DNA of 64,000 bases from Desulfosoma sp. (GCA_037481875.1 JBBFKY010000003.1:241235-305234), one strand, 5' to 3'; positions 24,783-35,259 are shown, counted from the first letter of the stretch. Notes: generated by a model not told the origin, from the sequence alone. Made by a program: numbers and translations.

Positions 24783-26255
24783 ATGCCGTTGAAAATCCTT
24801 TTCTGTGCTTCGGAAGCCGTTCCTTTTGCCAAAACGGGTGGCCTTGCCGATGTGACCGCGGCTCTTCCCGAAGCTTTGGCCAACTTGGGGCATGACGTGC
24901 GGCTTTTCGTGCCGCTTTACCCCGCCGTGGAACGGAACGGGGACACGGTCAAAATCCTCGCCGAATGGATCCCCATCCATGTCGGCGTGCACACATACCA
25001 TGTGCATTTCTGGCAATGGATGCGGCCGTCGTCGTACCCTGTCTATTTCATGGAAAAAGACGAATTCTTTGATCGCCCCCACCTATATGTGCACCCTCTT
25101 CGCGGCGATTACGAAGACAATGCGGAGCGTTTCGTCACCTTTTCAAGAGCTCTTTATCCCCTTTGCAAACATCTGGATTGGATTCCCGACATCGTGCATC
25201 TCCACGATTGGCAAACGGCACTCGCCGCTGCCTGTCACTTCTTTCACTGGCGATATGATCAGGCCTTCGCCCGGGTTCGAACCCTGCTGACCATACACAA
25301 CCTGGCCCATCAGGGGCTCTTTCCCGAAAGCTACTTCAGCCTTACGGGCCTGCCCACGGAAGCTTACACCATCGAGGGGATGGAATTTTACGGCCAGTGC
25401 AATTTCCTCAAAGCGGGCATCGCCTACAGTGACCGCATTTCTACGGTAAGTCCCAGGTATGCGAGGGAAATTCTTGAGCCTAAACAAGGTTTCGGCTTGG
25501 ACGGTATCTTGCGCCGCCGTCAAAACGCTCTTGTGGGAATCCTGAACGGGATTGACACCGTGCAATGGAACCCTGCCGAAGATCCTTTCATTCCAGCCCC
25601 TTTTGACGCCGATCGCCTGGAAGGCAAAAAGGTATGCAAAGAAAAGGTTCTAGAGGAGCTGGGATTTCCTGACGTGGTTCGACAAAACCCCTTATGCGTG
25701 GTGGTCAGCCGACTGGTGCATCAGAAAGGAATCGACCTTATTCTGGAAGCCCTAGACGAGATGATGAATCTTTCCGTATCCCTGGCCGTCCTTGGGACGG
25801 GTGATCCTCATTTAGAACGGCTCCTCTTGCAGGCGCAATCGTGTCATTCCGAGCGCGTGCGTGTGGTGCTGGCTTTTGATGAGGGATTGGCTCATCGGTT
25901 AGAAGCCGGAGGCGACATCTTTCTCATGCCCTCTCGATACGAACCCTGCGGGCTTAATCAAATGTACAGCATGCGTTACGGGACCATTCCCATTGTCGCC
26001 GCCACGGGAGGTTTGGATGATTCCGTTGTAGATGCCGCCCAATTTCCCGAAACAGGAAACGGTTTCAAGTTTTACGTGCACACCAAGGAGGCCTTTTTGG
26101 CTGCTTTAAAGGAGGCTCTGGACACTTTTCAGGACTCGGAAAAATGGCGTGGCTTGCAGCAAAGGGCCATGCGAGAAGACTTTAGCTGGGATCGAGCGGC
26201 TCGGGCTTATGTTTCCTTGTATGAAGAGATGCTCGCCCCGTCAAGCGGGCCTTGA
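24783..26255 (+). CDS. glgA: Glycogen synthase (ADP-glucose dependent)
   Basis: The 490-residue GT5 enzyme starts MPLKILFCASEAVPFAKTGG; KTGGLADV is the ADP-glucose-binding motif. Further marks are LTIHNLAHQGLFPESYF, GILNGIDTVQWNP and the C-terminal MPSRYEPCGLNQMYSMRYGT with ATGGLDD. It extends alpha-1,4-glucan in the cytoplasm. ATG 24783 has GGGAG five bases upstream. The GlgC gene, making its substrate, lies at the right edge of this window, so the pathway is present but not in one operon. It converges on mgtE. Confidence 0.95.
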   Translation: MPLKILFCASEAVPFAKTGGLADVTAALPEALANLGHDVRLFVPLYPAVERNGDTVKILAEWIPIHVGVHTYHVHFWQWMRPSSYPVYFMEKDEFFDRPHLYVHPLRGDYEDNAERFVTFSRALYPLCKHLDWIPDIVHLHDWQTALAAACHFFHWRYDQAFARVRTLLTIHNLAHQGLFPESYFSLTGLPTEAYTIEGMEFYGQCNFLKAGIAYSDRISTVSPRYAREILEPKQGFGLDGILRRRQNALVGILNGIDTVQWNPAEDPFIPAPFDADRLEGKKVCKEKVLEELGFPDVVRQNPLCVVVSRLVHQKGIDLILEALDEMMNLSVSLAVLGTGDPHLERLLLQAQSCHSERVRVVLAFDEGLAHRLEAGGDIFLMPSRYEPCGLNQMYSMRYGTIPIVAATGGLDDSVVDAAQFPETGNGFKFYVHTKEAFLAALKEALDTFQDSEKWRGLQQRAMREDFSWDRAARAYVSLYEEMLAPSSGP

Positions 26256-26284
26256 AAACGCCAAGTCTCTTGGCTGGTTTCAAG
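26251..26284. terminator. Shared hairpin between glgA and mgtE stops
   Basis: GCCAAG-tct-CTTGGC is extended by CTTGAAAAC pairing with GTTTCAAG. It covers both stop codons of the convergent genes; the lack of a T run makes its strength uncertain. Confidence 0.6.
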
Positions 26285-27641
26285 CGCCGCTCGCCGTTAT
26301 GCGATTCATGAAGAGGGTTGCCAAGCCCAGAAAAAAGAAAAAGCCTCCTGTATCCGTAGCAGCCGTCACAAAGATGCTCGATCCCAACGCGGGATCCAAT
26401 TTAAGCTTTCGCAACACGATGGGAACGAGCGCTCCCAAGCATCCTGCCACGATCATGTTAAAAATCATAGCCAGCCACATGATGAGGGCAAGCCACGGAT
26501 TGTGGTGCCAGGCCAGTGTGATGACGGCAAGAACCGCACCGCACAGAGCTCCGTTGCACAACCCCACGGTCATCTGACGCAAGACGACCCGCCACGTGCC
26601 TTTGTCCAGAATTTCCCCTAAAGCAAGGGCACGTACGACCACCGTGAGGGACTGCGTGCCCGCATTACCTCCGAGGCCGGCTACGAGAGGCATGAGGGAT
26701 GCCAGGACGACGAAATGCGCGATGGTTTCCGAAAAGAGACTGACCGTATAGGAGGCGATGAGCGCCGTTCCCAGGTTCACCAAAAGCCAGGGAGATCGAA
26801 GCTTGACGGATCTGATGACAGGCGACGAAATTCTTTCGTCCGTATCCAAGCTGGCCAACAGATACATGTCCTCTGTAGCTTCTTCTGTGATGACATCAAA
26901 GATGTCATCGTAGGTGATGATCCCCACCAGGCGTTTTTCGCCGTCCACCACAGGCATGGCCAAGAAGTCGTAATGCCTCATTTCTTTGGCCACCAGCTCG
27001 ATGTCCATGTCCACCGGGACAGAAATCACCTGCCGGGACATGATGCGTTCTATCAAACTTTCCGGGCGGGCCATGATGAGGTCCCGCAAAGACACAATCC
27101 CGACAAGATGACGCCTTTCATCCACCACATAGGCGTAATATATGGTTTCCTTTTTGGGAGCCTGCAGGCGCAGGTCATCCAAGGCCTCCCGAACGGTTTG
27201 CGTGGCTATAAGGGAGGCGTAGTCGGTGGTCATGTAGGCCCCGGCACTTTCTTCGGGGTACGTGAGAAGCTTCAGCAGATTTTGTCGTTCCGCTTTGATC
27301 AGCAACGATAAAAGCTTATCCTGAAAATCCTCGTCCAGTTCTTCCACCAGGTCGGCCCTATCATCGGGACGCATCAAGGTGATAAGCCTCACCACCGTAT
27401 TCCGGCTAAGAAAAGGCAGTGTTTCTTTTTGTGTCTCAAAAGGTAGAAACTCAAAAATAGTGAGAACCTTTTCCGGCCCAAGCACCTCCACAATGCGAGC
27501 GATATCCTCGGGTTTGTATTGAGCCAGATGCAGGGCGGCATCGGCCGGGTGCATACTTTCCAAAGTCTGCTGCAACGCTTCCCACCGCTCGGTGATGCCC
27601 CCTTCATGGAGCAGACCTTCGAAACTTTCATTTAACGTCAT
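26280..27641 (-). CDS. mgtE: Magnesium transporter MgtE
   Basis: The 453-residue protein has the MgtE order: N-terminal helical superfamily domain (about 10-130; ALHLAQYKPEDIARIVEVLG and RLITLMRPDDRADLVEELDE), two CBS domains (about 135-255; GIVSLRDLIMA, GIITYDDIFDVITEEATED), then five membrane helices (about 280-453). The pore region shows SLMPLVAGLGGNAGTQSLTV, the family signature. It is a Mg2+ channel gated by cytosolic Mg2+. ATG 27641 has AGAGGGG upstream. Monocistronic, convergent with glgA. Confidence 0.95.
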   Translation of the reverse strand: MTLNESFEGLLHEGGITERWEALQQTLESMHPADAALHLAQYKPEDIARIVEVLGPEKVLTIFEFLPFETQKETLPFLSRNTVVRLITLMRPDDRADLVEELDEDFQDKLLSLLIKAERQNLLKLLTYPEESAGAYMTTDYASLIATQTVREALDDLRLQAPKKETIYYAYVVDERRHLVGIVSLRDLIMARPESLIERIMSRQVISVPVDMDIELVAKEMRHYDFLAMPVVDGEKRLVGIITYDDIFDVITEEATEDMYLLASLDTDERISSPVIRSVKLRSPWLLVNLGTALIASYTVSLFSETIAHFVVLASLMPLVAGLGGNAGTQSLTVVVRALALGEILDKGTWRVVLRQMTVGLCNGALCGAVLAVITLAWHHNPWLALIMWLAMIFNMIVAGCLGALVPIVLRKLKLDPALGSSIFVTAATDTGGFFFFLGLATLFMNRITASGA

Positions 27642-27752
27642 GAAAACACCCCTCTGCTTCTTTCACCGCCACTTTCTGTCTGCAAAGCTCTGCTCTGCTA
27701 GCAGAATCTCTCCAGCTTTTCAATGCCCCTTTCCGCACCCCTCCAAAAAGGC

Positions 27753-27781
27753 TTGACAGGCGTCGATGCGCCTTCTATTGC
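27753..27781 (+). promoter_or_regulatory. Promoter of the iron-sulfur protein gene
   Basis: TTGACA (27753-27758) and TATTGC (27776-27781) are 17 bases apart, about 85 bases before the start codon. Confidence 0.6.
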
Positions 27782-27865
27782 CAGCCTGCTTGGTTGATAA
27801 GACACCAGAAAAAAGTCGCTCCTGCATTTTTGCCGGTAAAGGCCAACCGAAAAGGAGATAGATCC

Positions 27866-28930
27866 ATGAACGAACTCGACGCCTACGAAAGGCTTGCACG
27901 ACATCTCGACCGATTGCCCGCAGGTTTTCCTCGCACGGAATCCGGCGTGGAATTGAAAATCCTTGAAAAACTCTTTACCCCGGAAGAGGCCCACCTGGCA
28001 GTTCTTCTTTCCTTGAAGCCGGAACCTGTGGAAAGCATTGCGGAACGAGCCGGATTACCCTCCCAAGAGCTGGCTACCAAATTGGAAGCAATGGCCAAAA
28101 AGGGGTTGATTTTTCGCCTGCGGAAGGGATCTGAAACCCGTTACATGGCGGCTCAATTCGTTATTGGTATCTGGGAATACCATGTGAATGCTTTGGACGA
28201 AGAACTCATCGCCTTGGTCAATGAATACATTCCTGTTTTTTTTGAAAAAAGTTTGGCTTTAAAAACGCCTCAGTTGCGTACCATTCCTCTACCCCGTTCC
28301 ATCACGCCGGAACAAAGCGTTATGCCTTACGAAGAAGCCCGCCGCATCCTTGCGGAACAGGATAAAATCGTTGTGGCTCCGTGTATCTGCCGCAAAGAAC
28401 ACGCAATGGTGGGAAAGGGCTGTGATCGTCCATTGGAAACCTGCCTCGTTTTCGGCTCGGGAGCCCAATACTATGAAGAAAATGGATTAGGACGCCCCAT
28501 CGATCAGGAAGAAGCCCATAAGATTCTGGAGATGGCCGAAGAGCATGCCCTGGTTTTGCAACCGTCCAACGCCCAGAAAGTGATGAACATCTGTCTGTGC
28601 TGCGGATGCTGCTGCCAAATCTTAAAGAATCTCAAAAAGCTTCCTACACCTGCTGATTTTGTCGTCAGCAATTATCTGGCTCGAGTTCGAGAAGAGGACT
28701 GTGTCGGATGTGAAACCTGCGTGGAACGCTGTCAGATGGATGCCATGGCCATGGCAGAAGGCATTGCCCACGTGGATTCCAAACGATGCATCGGCTGCGG
28801 CGTGTGCGTCCCTACTTGCCCGCAAGAAGCGATCGCCTTGGAACCCAAGCCGGAGGATCAAAAAAAGACTCCTCCGGCTCATCCCTTTGACCTGTATAAG
28901 ATGATGGCCCTTCAGCGCATGGCGTCATAA
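27866..28930 (+). CDS. 4Fe-4S ferredoxin-domain protein with N-terminal winged-helix-like domain
   Basis: The 354-residue protein starts MNELDAYERLARHLDRLPAG. Residues 30-110 resemble a winged helix (LLSLKPEPVESIAERAGLPS, AMAKKGLIFRLRKG). The middle has cysteine clusters APCICRKEHAMVGKGC...ETC and CLCCGCCC, and the C-terminus has two ferredoxin motifs, CVGCETCVERC and CIGCGVCVPTCP. Proteins of this type are common in sulfate reducers and methanogens, with unknown function, perhaps redox sensing or electron transfer. AAAAGGAG lies eight bases before ATG 27866. It is monocistronic with its own promoter. Confidence 0.82.
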   Translation: MNELDAYERLARHLDRLPAGFPRTESGVELKILEKLFTPEEAHLAVLLSLKPEPVESIAERAGLPSQELATKLEAMAKKGLIFRLRKGSETRYMAAQFVIGIWEYHVNALDEELIALVNEYIPVFFEKSLALKTPQLRTIPLPRSITPEQSVMPYEEARRILAEQDKIVVAPCICRKEHAMVGKGCDRPLETCLVFGSGAQYYEENGLGRPIDQEEAHKILEMAEEHALVLQPSNAQKVMNICLCCGCCCQILKNLKKLPTPADFVVSNYLARVREEDCVGCETCVERCQMDAMAMAEGIAHVDSKRCIGCGVCVPTCPQEAIALEPKPEDQKKTPPAHPFDLYKMMALQRMAS

Positions 28931-29061
28931 GGCCGATCCAGCGCCGGGATCATTCTTGGAGTATTTTCGACTATCGCTAGAAGTCGGTTGTCAGGCGTTG
29001 GAAAGAAACAAAGAGTTCGGTTTTCAAGGATCTCGATGACAGGGAATTTCTTTCAAGGTGG

Positions 29062-29095
29062 TTTTTGAGGCGGACTTCCATGTCCGCCTTAAAAA
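29062..29095. repeat. Hairpin with A/T-rich base in the 28.9-29.2 kb spacer
   Basis: TTTTTGAGGCGGAC and GTCCGCCTTAAAAA pair over 14 positions with a six-base loop. It may act as a terminator for the iron-sulfur protein gene 130 bases upstream; the GGCGGAC stem is also that of the dispersed repeats. The rest of 28931-29232 shows nothing. Confidence 0.6.
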
Positions 29096-29232
29096 AAAAC
29101 CTGAGTGGAATAGGATCGTGAGATCAAGGGCTTCCATGGCAGAAATCCTGTTGCAAGCCTTAGCCTGTGGAGAAGTTTTACACTTATAAACGTCAAAGAC
29201 TTCAATGAGGCGGACCGATCGCTCTTGGCCTC

Positions 29233-29976
29233 TCAGAGCGGATAAACATTTCCTGACTCGAGGATTCTCCAACCGCTTCGTGTCTCTCCCAACAGCAAGT
29301 TGATCTGCCAGCCCACTTTACAATGGTCGGTGATCACTTTGGGAACCTTGACTTCCAGAAGTCCGGTGTCCATGGTCACGCCGGAAAGGATGAGAACACC
29401 CGGCCGAATGTCCTCAACGACAAAATAGTCATCCAGTTCGTCGTCCCAGGTCCGGGGAGGATGGGTTTGGGAAAAATCGTAGAGCAACCGAGCAAGGCGT
29501 TCGGCGGCTGGAAGCTCCCTAGAGGCTTCCGCCGCTAAGTCCATGGCTTTGCGAGCTTCTTCCTTTGGGGCGTAGCTTTTGGCAACCAGCCATTTCATGA
29601 GAGCTTTGGTGACCGTTCCTGCCGCTCGTAGAAGCGATTCCGAAGCCATGACCTTGCGAATCATAAAAAATGTCAGAAATGTGGACACTCCAGAAGGAAT
29701 CTTTTCCGGACCAAAAATGGCGCAAAATGTTTGATCCTTGTAATCCACCAAGCGCCGGTACAGGGTGTTTTCTCCGGCCGTGGGCAGCTCTTGGTAACCG
29801 TAAAGATTCAAGGAGGTGTGAAAAAGAGAGATAACCTCCTCGTAGCGTCGAAAAGTCTGAGGTTTCAGACGTTTTTTCTGGTCCGAGAGAAATTCGGCAA
29901 AGATGTCCTCTATGTTGGGCTTGGCCACCATCGGAAAGGAGATGATGTTCCCTTTGGCGTTGGCTTCGTTTTTCAT
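29233..29976 (-). CDS. Hypothetical protein with integrase-like N-terminal helical region
   Basis: The 247-residue protein starts MKNEANAKGNIISFPMVAKP. Residues 22-65 (IFAEFLSDQKKRLKPQTFRR then YEEVISLFHTSLNLYG) look like the core-binding SAM-like domain of tyrosine recombinases, but the catalytic Arg-His-Arg-Tyr part is absent, so it is not a recombinase. The C-terminal 70 residues appear beta-rich (DDYFVVEDIRPGVLILSG onward). Start ATG 29976 has GGAG six bases upstream. No operon partner; function unknown. Confidence 0.65.
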   Translation of the reverse strand: MKNEANAKGNIISFPMVAKPNIEDIFAEFLSDQKKRLKPQTFRRYEEVISLFHTSLNLYGYQELPTAGENTLYRRLVDYKDQTFCAIFGPEKIPSGVSTFLTFFMIRKVMASESLLRAAGTVTKALMKWLVAKSYAPKEEARKAMDLAAEASRELPAAERLARLLYDFSQTHPPRTWDDELDDYFVVEDIRPGVLILSGVTMDTGLLEVKVPKVITDHCKVGWQINLLLGETRSGWRILESGNVYPL

Positions 29977-30032
29977 CGATACTCCGCACCGACCTCATAA
30001 GATGTGAACATGGCCCCTTATGGGTTCCCCGC

Positions 30033-30359
30033 TTATACCTTTCTTCCGCAAGAAGGGCAATACACAAAAGAGGGTTCCAAGGCCCTGCCACACGATGGAC
30101 ATCGATTTGTAACAGTTAAAGGTGGCGAAGGAGAAGGTCTTCCTTGAAAAACTTCATCCGGTGGCGCCGCATAACCGCATCGATCGCACATGAGCAGAGG
30201 TTCACCTTTTTTGACCGGAAAAAGTGGAATGAAGAAAAGGCTGAGGTAGTGGTCGATGCGTCTGAGGCGTGCTTGAGCCAGTCCACAAGCCGGGCATAAA
30301 CGCGGCGTTTCATCCAAGGTCTTGGTTTTGGGCTGAATGCCTCCGATGAAAAAGAACAC
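30033..30359 (-). CDS. Double zinc-ribbon protein
   Basis: The 108-residue protein starts at GTG 30359 (MFFFIGGIQPKTKTLDETPR), preceded by GGGGGTGAG. It has CPACG and CDRCG knuckles around a hydrophobic stretch (HYLSLFFIPLFPVKKGEP), then a second ribbon CPSCGRALEPSFVYCPSCG. The first half matches the zinc-ribbon family with the YxLxFFFIPLxP pattern found in many bacteria, function unknown. It is 56 bases upstream of the 247-residue gene on the same strand, so both may be cotranscribed. Confidence 0.75.
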   Translation of the reverse strand: MFFFIGGIQPKTKTLDETPRLCPACGLAQARLRRIDHYLSLFFIPLFPVKKGEPLLMCDRCGYAAPPDEVFQGRPSPSPPLTVTNRCPSCGRALEPSFVYCPSCGRKV

Positions 30360-30422
30360 TTTCTCTCACCCCCTGAGGTTTTTGCCCTTAGATTCCAGAT
30401 TCGGGGCTTCAGAACGCTTGCT

Positions 30423-30446
30423 GAAGCCTGTCCAAGAACTCGCGAT
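30423..30446 (+). repeat. Intergenic repeat core copy near 30.4 kb
   Basis: GCCTGTCCAAGAACTCGCGA matches the family core GTCYGAGAACTCACAGTGAC with few changes. The surrounding 30360-30679 spacer shows no gene. Confidence 0.6.
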
Positions 30447-30679
30447 CCCGATGTCTCTGAGGCCATTTCAAAGCAGGGTCAAGGTTTGTCCCACCCCCGC
30501 AAGCCTGAAACTTTCTCCTTTCCTGCATGCGCCGGCCTCCCGCCCAGACGAGAAGCCATCGGGAAGAACACGCTCTCGGGGACATGACGGTTTCATCTAT
30601 ACGGGCACGGAGCGCCGTACCCTTGCTCCTTGCAATACCTTTTCCTCGGGTGGTCCATTTTGAGTCCTCGAACACGTGG

Positions 30680-31723
30680 CTACACATTAAAACGAAAATG
30701 CACGATGTCTCCGTCTTTCACAGGGTAATCTCGACCTTCCAGACGAACAAGACCCTGTTTTCGAGCTGCGGCATAGTCTCCGGCTCGGCGCAGATCCTCA
30801 TAGGCCACCACTTCCGCCCGAATAAAGCCTTTTTTCATGTCTGAATGGACCACGCCGGCCGCTTCCACCGCAGGCAGTCCACAAGGAATCGTCCAGGCTT
30901 TGACCTCGTCCTCTCCAACCGTGAAAAAGCTCCCAAGCCCCAGGAGCTGAAAAGAACGTCGAATCACACGGTCCATGGCCGAATCCGTAATGCCGTAATC
31001 CTCTCGAAAAACAGCCGCATCGGCTTCACTAAGCTGCGCCATTTCCATTTCGAGCCTTCCTCGAATGACCAAAACATCCTCTAGACCCTTCAAGTCCTCG
31101 GGAACATGTGGATTATCGTCGTCATTGTTGACAACCACAAGGATGGGCTTGGCCGACAGAAAAGTATACCCTTTGAGTTCCGGAGCCGTTGCCAGACTCG
31201 GTTCGGTTCGTAAAGGTTTTTCTTGGTTGAGAAGTTCGGCGCACCGTTGCAGAAGTTCCAGTTCCACGGCGGCGGTTTTTCGACCTTTTTTGAGTTCCGC
31301 CTCGATGCGTTCCAGGCGTTTCTCCACCGTCGCCAAATCCGCTAAAAGGAATTCTTCTTCCAGTTCCCGAAGGTCTCGTGCCGGATGAGGAAGGCCGAGA
31401 GCGGGATCCGAAAAATTGCGCACCACGACGAGGAAAGCTTCCACCGGGCGCATGTGCGTCAGAAGCAAGGCCATGTAATCCTTTTTCTTTTCAGCAACTC
31501 CCGCTATTCCCTGAAGATCCGTGTAAGTCACTTGCGCCGGCGTCTTTTTTCGAGGTTGATACAAGCTGAACAACCACTCAAGACGGGTATCGGGAACCGG
31601 TACCACACCCAAAACCGGCACAACTTGCCCGGAAACGGCTGCGGATTCACCGGTGCGTTGGGTCAACGCATTAAAGACGGTGGTTTTTCCAGATCTGCTT
31701 AGACCAACAATGCCCAGTTTCAT
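30680..31723 (-). CDS. YchF-type GTP/ATP-binding protein, divergent
   Basis: The 347-residue protein starts MKLGIVGLSRSGKTTVFNAL (P-loop) and has the YchF-like DLQGIAGVAEKKK, a coiled-coil insert (EEEFLLADLATVEKRLERIE onward) and the C-terminal TGS domain ending DYPVKDGDIVHFRFNV. YchF prefers ATP and acts in translation and redox stress. Its G1 loop reads GLSRSGKTT, not the usual GLPNVGKST, and the nucleotide-specificity site is VVVNNDDDN, so it is a diverged member. GGGAAGG precedes ATG 31723. It is divergent, 44 bases away, from the SLOG-like gene. Confidence 0.85.
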   Translation of the reverse strand: MKLGIVGLSRSGKTTVFNALTQRTGESAAVSGQVVPVLGVVPVPDTRLEWLFSLYQPRKKTPAQVTYTDLQGIAGVAEKKKDYMALLLTHMRPVEAFLVVVRNFSDPALGLPHPARDLRELEEEFLLADLATVEKRLERIEAELKKGRKTAAVELELLQRCAELLNQEKPLRTEPSLATAPELKGYTFLSAKPILVVVNNDDDNPHVPEDLKGLEDVLVIRGRLEMEMAQLSEADAAVFREDYGITDSAMDRVIRRSFQLLGLGSFFTVGEDEVKAWTIPCGLPAVEAAGVVHSDMKKGFIRAEVVAYEDLRRAGDYAAARKQGLVRLEGRDYPVKDGDIVHFRFNV

Positions 31724-31767
31724 GTGCCTTCCCCTTAATCTTGCCGTTCCAAGCACTTCTTTGCATA

Positions 31768-33348
31768 ATGGTGATTATGGAAAAGCGTGTTTCTTTCATA
31801 CATCTTTCAAGGAACTTGAGCAATGCGTTGCTCCGGGCTGCCGCCGTGATGGAAGCGGAAGGGACTCTGAGCGGTCCGTTGCGACATGAACAGTTGGAGG
31901 CATTGATTCGAACATGGAGCCCCGACGCAAAGCTGGAACCCGCATGGGAGTCTTCCAGGAAGGCGCAGCGGGTGTCAACCGGATCGCCGAGGCTTCCAAA
32001 AATTCTTGAAAAATCAAAGACCCTGACCCACCAGTGGATGGCCCTGGGAACGAAAGTTCTCAGGTGCCGGTTTCCTCCCGGACATCCTATGGAATCCTGT
32101 CCAAAATATCTCTTTGCGTGGGGAACCCCGCCGGAACCGAACATCACCCTCTGTGCGGCTTTCAATTCACGCAAAGGGAAAAACACCCATGGCCAAGATC
32201 CTTGGGTGCTCGCTTTGCGTCAGGTCTTTGAACACATGGCGAAACATCCCGTGGGATGGGTGAGCAGCTATCAAACACCCGTCTACGATTTGACCTCATG
32301 CTGGGCGCAACTTTACCGTAAACCCCTTGTGCTTGTGGCTGTGCCTTCCCGCACTCGACCCGTTTTTCAGGAATGGATTTCTTATTTTCCAGACCTTAAG
32401 CCCTCATGGGTCCTTTCTTGTCTTCCGGGCCGCGCCGCCTGTTCGCCGTCCCGGTACGTGGTTTGTCGAGACCGCCTTGTGGCGGCCATAGCTCAGCATT
32501 TCTTTGTGCTTGCCGTCCGCGCTCAAGGCAATCTGGCTGAAGTTCTCTGGGATGAGTTGTCATTCCACCCTAAACACACCTGGGTTTTCCCATGTTCCAA
32601 GGTGTCCTCGGAAACGGAAGGAAACCGAAAAATTCTCGACTCCTTTCCCCATTGTACCCAAGCATGGCCTCAACCGAGCAAATCCGGCGTTTCAACCCCA
32701 AAACCCATGCACACCCCCATAACGAGGCGCTCCTTGTCAAAACCTTCGAGCCTCCAAAAGGAAGCCTTGCTTTTCCATTACACGAGATCGTGTCCCGGAC
32801 CGTGGCCTGGACAAAGCCGATGTGCCTGGGCTGAAGATCTGTTGAAGGCCAAGCCGTGGGCCGACCACACAGCCTTGGACACCCTGTGGCATATCCTTTC
32901 TGAGGGACGCGTGAGAGCCAGTGGACGGTTGATTCGCCACGGAATCCCCGTGGTGTCCTGGACACGCGTCGCCCCAGGGGATCTGTCTAAGCTTATACGG
33001 TGGAATCCCGCCTTGATTCGATGGACCTTTGAACCTTACGGGATCGCTGTCACAAAGCAAGTTTTGCAAGAACTTGGAGCCAAACCCGTCATTTATGCCC
33101 GTGAAGAGGATTATGCGAAGATTTCGGCAAAGGACCGTTTCCGATTTCAATTGCATCAGCCCGGCCGCATTTCATGGAAAAGAGAAAGGGAATGGAGGCT
33201 GCCTGCAGATCTTTTTTTGGATGAGTTGGACCCCGAAACCTGGTGGGCTTTTGTGCCAAGCCATGAAGAAGCATGCCGGCTTCAAGAAAATCTTGAGCGT
33301 CCCCGCCGCATTATTCCTCTGAGCGACCTGCCCGGCGAAGACTCGTGA
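31768..33348 (+). CDS. Protein with SLOG/DprA-like region and a C-terminal EREWR domain
   Basis: About 526 residues, not assigned to a named family. The region at about 110-265 resembles the Rossmann-like SLOG fold of DprA: FNSRKGK, VSSYQTPVYDLTSCWAQLYR (compare SGGxxG..D), a LVLVAVPS strand, and CRDRLVAAIAQHFFVLAVRA, which lines up with DprA's RNRIIAGLSxxxxVVEA. The C-terminal 85 residues have EPYGIAVTKQVLQELGAKPV, ISWKREREWRLPADLFLDEL and FVPS, a module I recall from uncharacterised bacterial proteins, some near defence genes. The canonical SGG loop is changed to SSYQT, so nucleotide binding is doubtful. The start is unclear (ATG 31768 or 31777), with no good ribosome site. Confidence 0.6.
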   Translation: MVIMEKRVSFIHLSRNLSNALLRAAAVMEAEGTLSGPLRHEQLEALIRTWSPDAKLEPAWESSRKAQRVSTGSPRLPKILEKSKTLTHQWMALGTKVLRCRFPPGHPMESCPKYLFAWGTPPEPNITLCAAFNSRKGKNTHGQDPWVLALRQVFEHMAKHPVGWVSSYQTPVYDLTSCWAQLYRKPLVLVAVPSRTRPVFQEWISYFPDLKPSWVLSCLPGRAACSPSRYVVCRDRLVAAIAQHFFVLAVRAQGNLAEVLWDELSFHPKHTWVFPCSKVSSETEGNRKILDSFPHCTQAWPQPSKSGVSTPKPMHTPITRRSLSKPSSLQKEALLFHYTRSCPGPWPGQSRCAWAEDLLKAKPWADHTALDTLWHILSEGRVRASGRLIRHGIPVVSWTRVAPGDLSKLIRWNPALIRWTFEPYGIAVTKQVLQELGAKPVIYAREEDYAKISAKDRFRFQLHQPGRISWKREREWRLPADLFLDELDPETWWAFVPSHEEACRLQENLERPRRIIPLSDLPGEDS

Positions 33349-33393
33349 CGATAATGAAAGGCTTTTCCTTTATTTAGAGATTTCGTGCTCGAA

Positions 33394-34554
<1,161 letters not shown>

Positions 34555-34824
34555 CTAGGTGGTCTGTGCCGCCACCGGGTAGACGCTGATCTTTTGGCGC
34601 TGCTTATCCTTGTATTCAAAGGCCACCACCCCGTCGATCAGAGCAAACAAGGTGTAGTCCTTACCGATCCCCACATTTTTTCCAGGATGAAATTTGGTAC
34701 CCAGCTGCCGGACCAAAATGTTGCCGGCACGGACAAACTCACCCCCGTATTTCTTAACGCCACGCCGTTGCCCGGCGCTGTCTCGACCGTTCCTTGAGCT
34801 GCCGCCTGCTTTCTTGTGTGCCAT
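34555..34824 (-). CDS. rpmA: Ribosomal protein bL27
   Basis: The 89-residue protein starts [20 protein letters not shown] and has [39 protein letters not shown], the standard L27 sequence. The N-terminal MAHKK shows no cleavable extension of the Firmicutes type. It lies three bases after rplU and upstream of obg. Confidence 0.98.
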   Translation of the reverse strand: MAHKKAGGSSRNGRDSAGQRRGVKKYGGEFVRAGNILVRQLGTKFHPGKNVGIGKDYTLFALIDGVVAFEYKDKQRQKISVYPVAAQTT

Positions 34825-34827
34825 GGC

Positions 34828-35202
34828 TTATGCCTCCTCATTCCCGGCCGCCTTGACCTCCGAGACGGTCTGTTGCGAGGTGATGGGCAATCGATCCTCG
34901 ATCCCCTCGATTTTCACCGCCGTATAGGCCTGTCGGTGCCCTTGCTTTTTGCGGGAATCCTTACGCCGCTTGTACTTAAAAATAACGATCTTGTCACCCC
35001 GGCCGTGCTCCACAATGCGAGCTCGCACCACCTTGCCCTCAACGAGAGGACGTCCCACATGAATCTCTTCTCCATCAGCCACCAGAAGCACACGATCCAA
35101 AAGGATCTCTTCTCCGGCTTCTCCGGGAAGCTTTTCCACTTTGAGCAACGCACCGGGTTCGGCTTTGTACTGTTTTCCCCCACATTCCACGATCGCGTAC
35201 AT
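34828..35202 (-). CDS. rplU: Ribosomal protein bL21
   Basis: The 124-residue protein starts [20 protein letters not shown], with [19 protein letters not shown] and [20 protein letters not shown], typical of bL21 (usual length about 103). The extra 20 residues are a C-terminal tail ([20 protein letters not shown]). ATG 35202 follows GGAGG; the longer frame to 35256 is unsupported. First gene of rplU-rpmA-obg; a terminator lies 58 bases upstream. Confidence 0.97.
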   Translation of the reverse strand: MYAIVECGGKQYKAEPGALLKVEKLPGEAGEEILLDRVLLVADGEEIHVGRPLVEGKVVRARIVEHGRGDKIVIFKYKRRKDSRKKQGHRQAYTAVKIEGIEDRLPITSQQTVSEVKAAGNEEA

Positions 35203-35259
35203 CGGCTCGTCCTCCGCCTTTTTGCTGCATGAGCCTCTCCGCTTTGTTCCTGACACGAC

